Below, piece after piece: positions 56,441-64,000 of a stretch of 64,000 bases of DNA; the stretch's first letter is position 1; each line of letters begins with the position of its first letter. Source of the DNA: Lota lota (lineage: Eukaryota > Chordata > Actinopteri > Gadiformes > Lotidae); contig JACYXH010000019.1 in the NCBI GenBank assembly GCA_026745465.1, positions 2,608,456-2,672,455 of the forward strand. Reading direction: 5' to 3'. The notes beneath the pieces were generated by a model that ran no database searches, had not been told where the DNA came from, and was given only the letters and a program-made list of their open reading frames with translations. Made by a program: the position numbers and the translations under genes.

Positions 56441-56521
56441 GAGGGGTGGTGGTGGTGGCGGCGGTGGCGGGGAAGGGGGTGGGGCGGGGTCATCGTCAAA
56501 GATGTCTCGGGGGGGCCGAAA
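56441..56521 (+). other. G-quadruplex-prone G-rich patch
   Basis: Many runs of three or more G within 80 bp on +, including GGTGG repeats and a G7 run at about 56509-56515. The complement is C-rich in the presumed nrxn2 3' UTR transcript. Confidence 0.6.
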
Positions 56522-57477
56522 CGTACAAGGTCAGTGTCCGAGCCACGTCACAAACGGTGTCATCTCGTTCTTGCTACGTTTAACATCGTTGTCGATCATC
56601 ATCATCGTCGTCATAATATATATTTATATATATATATATATGTATGTATGGGCTTTTTTTTTTTTCATCAATTTAAACTCCACAGAACGAAAAAAAGAAA
56701 AGAAAGAAGAAACAGTTTCTTTTTAAATCTCGTTTTTCGTAAAATGAATACTACATGCTCGAGACACGGCAGCGGAGGTTTCCGTTCTGGAGGAACTGCT
56801 GAGCGTACCACGCGAGGAGAGGAGGGAGAGAGCGCACCGAATAAACGAGAGAGAAAGAGCGAGGGAGAGAGAGAGAGAGAGAGAGAGAAAGAGCGAGCGA
56901 GAGAGTGCGATTAGGAGACTTTTCAATACTTACAGAGGGAGAGGGACAGTGGATTTGACACAGGGTTTTTTTGTCTGGCAGAATTAAAATTTCACAGGTG
57001 TGTGTCACTGTCACTAATATTACACTTTTTTTTTATGTCTTTACTTGAACCGTATCTATTCTCATACTGTTTGAGGTGGTGTTTTTTTTACAATGGCCTT
57101 GAGGATGTATGGACCTTCACTCAAATACTGGCGGTCTTTCTTAAGATGGGAATTTACAAACCAAGACATTTTAATTGTGTCCTTCTTGGCACTGTGTGTG
57201 TGTGTGTGTGTGTGTTGGTGGGTGTGTGTTGTGCTAGCGGTGGCAGCCTTTCTCTTACAAACGCACACATAAACACACTGGACACATCATAAACACTAAA
57301 ATCTGTCCAAGCCACCGATACAGTGTCAATACCAATTTGGGTAGGAGCTAAAGAGTGTAAAAAAAAAAAACTTAATCTCCTAGAATCCCATTTTCTACGA
57401 TGGCAATATAACGACACTGTGCTTTTAATGTGTCAAAAAGAAGACACCACCATCTCGTCCTCTCTGCCTCTACTACC

Positions 57478-57525
57478 TATCTCTCTCTCTCTCGCTCTCT
57501 CTCTCTCTCGCTCACTCTCTCTCGC

Positions 57526-57557
<32 letters not shown>

Positions 57558-57580
57558 GCTCGCTCTCTCTCTCTCCTCTT
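57478..57580. repeat. CT-rich microsatellite with CGCT interruptions
   Basis: 'ctctctctcgctctct' repeated just downstream of the nrxn2 stop. Confidence 0.93.
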
Positions 57581-57659
57581 AGCAGTAGCGCCGTTCCTGA
57601 ACGCAGGTTCAGGTTTCGCTGCAATGGCGCTCCTCCGGCTCCTCTCCCCCCCCCCCCCC

Positions 57660-58573
57660 TCAGACGTAGTACTCCTTGTCCTTGTTCTTCTTGTTCTTGG
57701 TGACCGTCTTGGTGGCGCCCGCCTGCTTCTCCTTCACCAGGGTGCCGTTGCTGCTCTGCGTGGCGGCCGAGTTGCTGATGTAGTTGCGGCTCTGGTCCAC
57801 CTGGTAGGAGCCCTCGTCGCGGTTGCGGTACTTGTACATGGCGTAGAGCAGGATGAGGATGCAGAGGGCGGCGGCCGCCACGATGCCCACCACCATGCCC
57901 GTGGTGCTGCTGGACTGCTGCACCTCCACGGCTCCGGGCAGGCCTCGCTCGGGGGACGTGGGATCTGGGGTGGGGACATGGGGGAAGTTAGGCGGGTGGG
58001 TCACCCCTCCGGGAGGGTGACGCCGCTGGCCCGGGTCGGAGGCAGACGGGTGGGCCGCCGCCGGCGGCGGCGGCGGGGGAAGCAGCACCTGGTCGCGGGT
58101 GTTCATCTTCCCGGCGGGGATGTTGGCGTTGCCGGGGGAGTTGGGGGGCTTGGGCCGCGGGCCGAGCTGGTCGGGGTCGGCCGTGGGGGTGGAGGGGAGG
58201 GGCGGACGGTGGGGGTCGGGGACGCGGGAGGAGTGGCGGTCGCGGGGGTTCTGGGCGGCGGGCGGCGGGGGGAGGACCGTCCGGTCGGTGACGAGCGGGG
58301 AGTTTTTGAAATAGTCCTCGTCGTCCGACTCGGTCATCTCGCCCGAGCCGTACGCCGACACCTCGATGGGCTCCTCGCAGTCCTCGTGGTCCAGGGGGCA
58401 GGGGGGCCGCGCCGGGACGTTGTTGGGCAGGGACAGGGACTCTTTGGTGGTCTCGAGCAGGGTGAGGAAGGGGCGGTACGTGGTGGGGGGCGGGGGGATA
58501 ACCGGGTAGCGTGTGGCGATGGACGGGGGGTCTAGGGAGTCCACCGTAATTATGGGCAACACTAATTCACCTC
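57660..58573 (-). CDS. nrxn2: nrxn2 last coding exon: stalk, transmembrane segment, cytoplasmic tail
   Basis: Neurexin 2 is a presynaptic adhesion protein that binds neuroligins, LRRTMs and others. This minus-strand exon starts after acceptor 'ttcttgtcccag' with [20 protein letters not shown], almost the human NRXN2 sequence ([20 protein letters not shown], recalled). It continues with a proline-rich stalk including [23 protein letters not shown] and [11 protein letters not shown]. Then come [35 protein letters not shown] and the tail ending KNKDKEYYV. The membrane segment maps to about 57838-57896. The tail after it recruits protein 4.1, and EYYV binds the PDZ domains of CASK and Mint. The tail contains [18 protein letters not shown]. 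Stop TGA is at 57662-57660. All upstream exons lie beyond 64000. Confidence 0.96.
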
Positions 58574-58592
58574 CTGGGACAAGAAAGAGACA

Positions 58593-58597
<5 letters not shown>

Positions 58598-58623
<26 letters not shown>
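58598..58623. repeat. poly(G) tract, 26 bases (poly(C) in nrxn2 sense)
   Basis: Lies 24 nt upstream of the nrxn2 exon's first base, so in the transcript it is a long C run before the acceptor. Confidence 0.95.
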
Positions 58624-60319
58624 AAGACAAGTGTTAGACACCCCCTTAAGGAAGAGTCGTCCCTCCAAACTAACACCAGGAAAGCAACGACAGTTGAAAT
58701 TCAGAACACAGTAACACCATGATTAGAACAGACACTAAAGACTAACATGAAGTTAGTTCTAAACGTTTAGTTAGCCTTTTCTATTTAAACATAGTATTCT
58801 GACAAATTTACCTAAAACTGAGGTAAAATACAAGATGGTGTAAGCTAATATTCTATCCTACTCCTAGAATCCCTCACTGGCTGAATAAACTCATACTAAA
58901 CTGTCGTAAACCTATCTGATGTATACAAATCTGAACTTTGCTTGTTTAACGGTACAAGGTAAAAGTATAGCTTAGAAATAATACTAAACAACCTATGGTA
59001 CTATACAGCCTATGCTCAGCTTAACAACGTCTCAAGCTAGCCTGTTCTAACTACGCTAGCATTCAGATGTCACTTCTGATTGGTTAATATAAGATAGCAA
59101 ACCACGAGGTTCAGGTCACTTACATTAACAAATTGGCCGCATGATTTTTGCATGAAAAAAAAATTACAAAAAGAAAGCTGCGTAAGATTGTTCTTGGATA
59201 GTAATTATAACAACCACCACCCTTTCCCTTTCTGTCATTTCATTGCTTTTTTTGGGCAGATTGGAAGAAACAGTATTCTCCCAAAGGAACAGGCTCCCCA
59301 TTTGACTGTACCCATCTCTTTGGCAAATTTTGAATGGTTAATTTTTTTTCTTAGCTTGCGGTCGCTATATGGGATTGTCCAATTGGCCAACCCCTAGTAG
59401 CTAGCATTAAATATCATATTTGCTTTTAAATGATTAATGTTGTCCCGAAGACACATAAAGTGGCCCAAACATGGACGTGAACATCATCATGAAATATCAA
59501 TTACAGAATAACAGTCACCTCGCTATTCAAATCCTCAGGAGGTTTAATTAAACTGGGCAAATATTGTTATATTTGGAAAAAGGTGGCCTACAATGATGAA
59601 TCAGTCATTTGAACGGGATTCATTTCAAGTCTTTCCAAGTAATTCTATTGGCACTTAGAAATCCCAAAAGGAGATTAGTTAACAGGGAACATTATTACAC
59701 AGCACACAGTGGAATGGCATTAAACAGACAATTTGTGGTTCTTTTCAACATGTGTCCTCGCTGGCAATAATGGTAGTTAAAATAGGAAAGGAAACAATTT
59801 GAAAATGTTATAGGGAAGAGGGAGGGTTAGTATCATTACGGCACATCATAGGCGTAAATGTTAAAGCAAAATGTTAGCAAAAACATGCTAACATCATCAG
59901 CATAGAATGACAATTCTGGCCCTTGGGTAATTTAATGAGGTGAATAGAGTGAGTTTTTGAAAGAAGATACGGGATAAAGGATTTTGGGGATGAAAGAACA
60001 GGTATAAATAGGTTTTGTTGGAGGTGAGGGGTAGGGATTTAGGTTTCTGCTGAGACTAGTTAGCTTAGCAATGATCAACCCCAATAATTGTGAAAAGGCA
60101 AAGGTGTTTTTGATAGCAAACAACATTCAGTTAACACAACCTGTAAATACATCTGTAAATACAACATACATAACAGAAACAGGGAAACGCAATAAAAATG
60201 TCACATTTGCGAGAAAGAATAGTTAGTCACTGTTCAGTTTAAAACTCCCTTATTTCAAGTTCTAAATCACTGCTGTAACGCCCTAGTTCCCATGGCAATG
60301 CTGAAGTTCTTTCTATCAG

Positions 60320-60328
<9 letters not shown>

Positions 60329-60363
<35 letters not shown>
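60329..60363. repeat. (TG)n microsatellite
   Basis: TG run of about 34 bp. Confidence 0.95.
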
Positions 60364-60365
<2 letters not shown>

Positions 60366-60861
60366 AGGACTGTTTCACCTTGAAGACTGGGAGGAGAGAA
60401 AAAGAGAGAGTGATGGCACCTTTTTTAAGGATCAACAATCACAGAAAAGGTGGAAAGAAATGTGGAATTTCAGGAAACTTCACGAATCCACAAAACGGAG
60501 TTCCCTGGACTTCTGAGGGAGCTAGTAGTTTCACTGGATCTTGGATTGGGGTGGTGATGAAGGGTGGTGGGGTGAAGGTGGGCAGGGGTGGGTTGTTGGT
60601 AGAGAAAGCGCAAGCGACGCTATCTTTACCGCACCATCTGTGCCTTTGACAGAGATGATGCCAATGCAATTTCAAGCTGTATACCTAGTGCATGCCTCCT
60701 GGGTACGCCCAGAGAACACAGGGCTTACTCTGCCCGCTGTCTGCCCTACTTATGTGATTACCGACCAGGGTAAAATAAGCTAGTGACTCACCCAACCCAT
60801 CCCTACCACTCCTAGTCGCTCCCTGCAAGGGACAGTGCATACTCATTAATGCTGCAGCCAG

Positions 60862-61766
60862 TACAGTGAGTACTTTAGTACTGCAATGAACACTACAGTA
60901 CTGCAGCCAGTACAGTTGATACTGTAGCACCGGACACTATTACAGTGAGTACTTTAGTACTGCAATGAACACTACAGTACTGCAGCCAGTACAGTTGATA
61001 CTGTAGCACCGGACACTATTACAGTGAGTACTTTAGTACTGCAATGAAGACTACAGTACTGCAGGCAGTATAGTTGATACTGTAGCACCTGACACTATTA
61101 CAGTGAGTACTTTAGTACTGCAATGAACACTACAGTACTGCAGCCAGTACAGTTGATACTGTAGCACCGGACACTATTACAGTGAGTACTTTAGTACTGC
61201 AATGAACACTACAGTACTGCAGCCAGTACAGTTGATACTGTAGCACCGGACACTATTACAGTGAGTACTTTAGTACTGCAATGAACACTACAGTACTGCA
61301 GCCAGTACAGTTGATACTGTAGCACCTGACACTATTACAGTGAGTACTTTAGTACTGCAATGAACACTACAGTACTGCAGGCAGTACAGTTGATACTGTA
61401 GCACCGGACACTATTACAGTGAGTACTTTAGTACTGCAATGAACACTACAGTACTGCAGCCAGTACAGTTGAAACTGTAGCACCGGACACTATTACAGTG
61501 AGTACTTTAGTACTGCAATGAACACTACAGTACTGCAGGCAGTACAGTTGATACTGTAGCACCTGACACTATTACAGTGAGTACTTTAGTACTGCAATGA
61601 ACACTACAGTACTGCAGGCAGTACAGTTGATACTGTAGCACCGGACACTATTACAGTGAGTACTTTAGTACTGCAATGAACACTACAGTACTACAGCCAG
61701 TACAGTTGATACTGTAGCACCTGACACTATTACAGTGGGTACTTTGGTACTACAACAAGTTACACT
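60862..61766. repeat. 79-bp satellite, 11 copies plus a degraded twelfth, with three-unit higher order
   Basis: Copies start at 60862, 60941, 61020, 61099, 61178, 61257, 61336, 61415, 61494, 61573 and 61652, exactly 79 bp apart, with a decayed copy from 61731. Each has the palindromic words 'agtactttagtact' and 'tacagttgatactgta'. The variant word reads caccgg or cacctg in the order gg, gg, tg three times, then gg, tg. Confidence 0.97.
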
Positions 61767-62151
61767 CATTGTGTGTATATTTTAGTACTGGATGTCGTCC
61801 CACTGGATCGATAGCAGTAGAAAAGGGATGGAATGTATTTTATTTGCTAGTTATTTTGCTTGTTTTTCTTAACGTTTAATCACACTGTTTTACTACTACC
61901 ATTTTCTGTCAGGGGTGGCTGTTGGGAGTCATGAATCAGATAAGGATAGATCAAAAAGAAAGAAAAATAAATAAATTTTCTTACAAAAATAAAGATGGAC
62001 TGGAAAAATAATCCTCCACAAGCCATCTCTCTCTCCTTTGTCTCCGTTTGGATGTTTTTGGATTAGGGGGGGAAATAGAGTAAAGAAGCCGGAAAAGCTA
62101 AGTATTAAACTCAAATCCATCGCCACAGTCTTCAAGTCCAATCCCGGATAA

Positions 62152-62188
62152 CCCCCCCCCCCCCCCACACACACACACACACACACAC
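62152..62188. repeat. poly(C) followed by (AC)n
   Basis: About 15 C then AC repeats. Confidence 0.93.
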
Positions 62189-62399
62189 GCCCTATTTATA
62201 TTAGACAGCCTCTATCAAACCACACCATCTTTTCATTTCCTCGTGTTTCCCTCTTGCCTGCCAGCGAAACCCTGTTTGTTTTAAGTTACAGCGTGCTTCC
62301 ATCACAGACCAGACCCCCCCACTCATCCCCATTACATCCTCCTCCTCCTCATGCAGCACCAGGTTGGTTCAGCTGGACTGCCCTCGACAGCATATTGGG

Positions 62400-62445
62400 G
62401 CAGATATAGTCTAGTGGTTAGGGTGGCTTTGGTCAGCTCTGGTCC
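62400..62445 (+). repeat. truncated SINE head
   Basis: 'gatatagtctagtggttagg' matches the head of the tRNA-derived SINEs. The rest is absent. Confidence 0.4.
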
Positions 62446-62587
62446 CTTCTGTTTCCGTCAGTTAATAGTCCCCCAGAGAAGAAGATTTAGAAGAGGAGAC
62501 GAACAGTAAACGACAAGGATAGGAAATATGGAGCTTTTTTGTAGACGAAGAATGAAATATCCCAACAATGAAACGGTAACATATATC

Positions 62588-62610
62588 CTCTCTCTCTCTC
62601 TCTCTCTCTC

Positions 62611-62677
<67 letters not shown>

Positions 62678-62692
62678 GTCTCTCTCTCTCTC
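62588..62692. repeat. (CT)n(GTCT)n(CT)n microsatellite
   Basis: CT run, about 12 GTCT units, then CT again. Confidence 0.96.
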
Positions 62693-63213
62693 GCCTCAAT
62701 CCGTACCGTTGATTGTTCCCCACAATGTCCACAGCACCCCGCCATGGGCAGTTACGACCCAACGCTAAATAAACATCAGCAGATACGGCACAGTGACAGG
62801 AAATAATTTGGTGACGATTATTATGATGGTCTACTTTACTTTTTTCTGTAGTTTTATTTTGTTTACAGGGCTGTTCAAAATACTGATGGATACAGTGCTG
62901 ACTAAGATCTGGCAAAATTGTATTTGGCCCAAAAAGCTATCGCAGATTACTGACATTGGTTATACTTTGATGACAAGATATGCAAAGTAGTAGGAGAGAT
63001 ATTTGATGGGAGTCCTTTTGACGGACGTCAGTTTGAATATAGCTGTTGTTTGTTTGTATGTCAAGCTCAGGGGAGAGAAAGATCCTAAAACGTGACAATG
63101 CGCTGATCTCAAACACCTCTCTTTCTCCACTTCAGTCAGTCACACGACTCATCCCTTCTCTTGTTTACCTTCTACAGAATCACATAATGCCGTGCACACT
63201 GGGTTCCCCCCTG

Positions 63214-63216
<3 letters not shown>

Positions 63217-63304
<88 letters not shown>
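63217..63304. repeat. (CA)n microsatellite
   Basis: Uninterrupted CA run of about 88 bp. Confidence 0.97.
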
Positions 63305-63307
<3 letters not shown>

Positions 63308-63439
63308 CCACCCTCCCATCGTCCCCATCATCCGTCTTAGATGGGGCAAAAACTAGAGAAGAATATGGTGGTTTGGACCGTGGAGCACTCTGGGATTAAA
63401 CTTCGATCACCACGTTGAATTGACAACGACGACAGCAGG

Positions 63440-63822
63440 TCCCCCCCCCCCCCCCACCCACCCACGACTGCCATCTCTCTCCTACCAACTCCCCCCCCCC
63501 ACCCACCCACCCACCCATGACTGCCATCTCCTCCCTACCAACCCCCCCCCCCCCCACCCACCCACCCATGACTGCATCTCCTCCCTACCAACGCCCCCCC
63601 CCCACCCACCCACCATGACTGCCATCTCCTCCCTACCAACCCCCCCCCACCCACCCACCCACCCACGACTGCCATCTCATCCCTACCAACCCCCCCCCCC
63701 CCCCCACCCCCCCCCCCCAACCACCCACGACTGCCATCTCATCCCTACCAACCCCCCCCCCCCCCACCCACCCACGACTGCCATCTCCTCCCTACCAACA
63801 CCCCCCCCCCCCCCCCTCCCCT
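63440..63822. repeat. C-rich minisatellite, about 50-60 bp unit, 7-8 copies
   Basis: Each copy is a C run of 9-19, a short (ACCC)n, then 'acgactgccatctcctcccta' (or close) and 'ccaa'. Unit length varies because the C run and ACCC number vary. Confidence 0.93.
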
Positions 63823-64000
63823 CGGCACTGCAATTGGCCACTTTGTTTTATTCTGAAATCAGTCCCCCGCAATAGCTGTGATTATGTCCGCGTCGCCCGT
63901 AGAAACAACATCAAAAAGGCAAAACGTGTCAGCGCGGCACCGCGCTCTCGCCGTCCCCGCACGACTTAATAAGCTGTTTACGAGCGAGGCTGGTTTGCGC

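Larger units (their letters stand above)
55501..57659 (-). other. nrxn2: presumed nrxn2 3' UTR (extent unknown)
   Basis: This lies downstream of the nrxn2 stop codon on the minus strand. It has a G-rich patch at 56441-56521, an AT run at about 56617-56641, a CT-rich run at 57478-57580 and a C run at about 57645-57659. A minus-strand AATAAA occurs near 56302-56312 (TTTATT on +). Neurexin 3' UTRs are often long, but the end cannot be set from this sequence. Confidence 0.35.
58574..64000 (-). other. nrxn2: nrxn2 intron (partial)
   Basis: No upstream nrxn2 exon was found: nothing matching the last laminin-G domain or the acidic segment expected just before GGELVLP. It holds a G26 run (58598-58623), a 79-bp satellite (60862-61766), short repeats and a C-rich minisatellite (63440-63822). 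58630-60280 is low-repeat, AT-rich DNA with no recognisable feature. Confidence 0.8.

Noticed and set aside
56435-56533. A minus-strand frame reading RPPRDIFDDDPAPPPSPPPP to a stop, resembling a protein C-terminus.
   Set aside because: It is only 31 codons between stops, lacks a clear acceptor, and lies in the presumed nrxn2 3' UTR. The proline run follows from GGT/GGC repeats.
57624-58535. A 303-codon open frame on + opposite the nrxn2 exon.
   Set aside because: It is the antisense of a GC-rich coding exon. The minus frame matches neurexin 2 exactly where expected.

Overview
This is vertebrate nuclear DNA, almost certainly from a ray-finned (teleost) fish. Genes are split into short GC-rich exons with GT-AG introns, and noncoding DNA makes up most of the 64 kb. 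The window carries tRNA-derived SINEs with the '...TTTGGATAAA...' type tail common in fish, and an exceptional load of long dinucleotide repeats plus long poly(C)/poly(G) tracts. That microsatellite density resembles cod-like (gadiform) genomes, but the species cannot be fixed from the sequence.

Three genes are recognisable. (1) The 3' end of drap1 (NC2-alpha, a TFIID/TBP-directed repressor subunit): three coding exons on + (395-485, 946-1028, 1358-1571) and a 3' UTR to about 2960. The histone-fold exons lie left of the window. (2) A complete coding region of map3k11 (mixed-lineage kinase 3) on +: ten coding exons between 5483 and 38566, giving SH3, kinase, leucine-zipper region, CRIB and a long proline-rich tail of about 1,115 residues. 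All exon phases agree except inside exon 9, where the frame must shift by one base. The simplest explanation is one C missing from a C12 run at 34494-34505. (3) The 3'-most coding exon of nrxn2 (neurexin 2) on - (57660-58573): stalk, transmembrane segment, cytoplasmic tail and C-terminal EYYV PDZ ligand. The rest of nrxn2 lies beyond 64000. From general knowledge, the human orthologues DRAP1, MAP3K11 and NRXN2 all lie on 11q13, so this looks like a conserved linkage group.

Layout: 1-2960 drap1 3' end; 2960-5482 intergenic and map3k11 5' flank; 5483-38566 map3k11, with a 13.9-kb first intron rich in microsatellites, SINEs, a 45-bp minisatellite grown inside a SINE, and a foldback element; a nested hAT-like transposon with a perfect 8-bp target duplication in intron 6; 38567-57659 a gene-poor interval with several stretches that look like conserved regulatory DNA, ending in the presumed nrxn2 3' UTR; 58574-64000 nrxn2 intron with a 79-bp satellite showing three-unit higher-order structure and a C-rich minisatellite at the right edge.

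The most interesting structure is around map3k11 exon 6, which encodes the core of the Cdc42/Rac-binding CRIB motif. Upstream are five tandem copies of its own 3' splice site plus its first roughly 18 coding bases. The exon is also flanked by two nested pairs of complementary repeats in the order GA, UG, exon, CA, CU. It is 111 nt with equal phases on both sides, so skipping it would remove the CRIB core without changing frame. No microbial-type system, CRISPR array or viral gene was seen.
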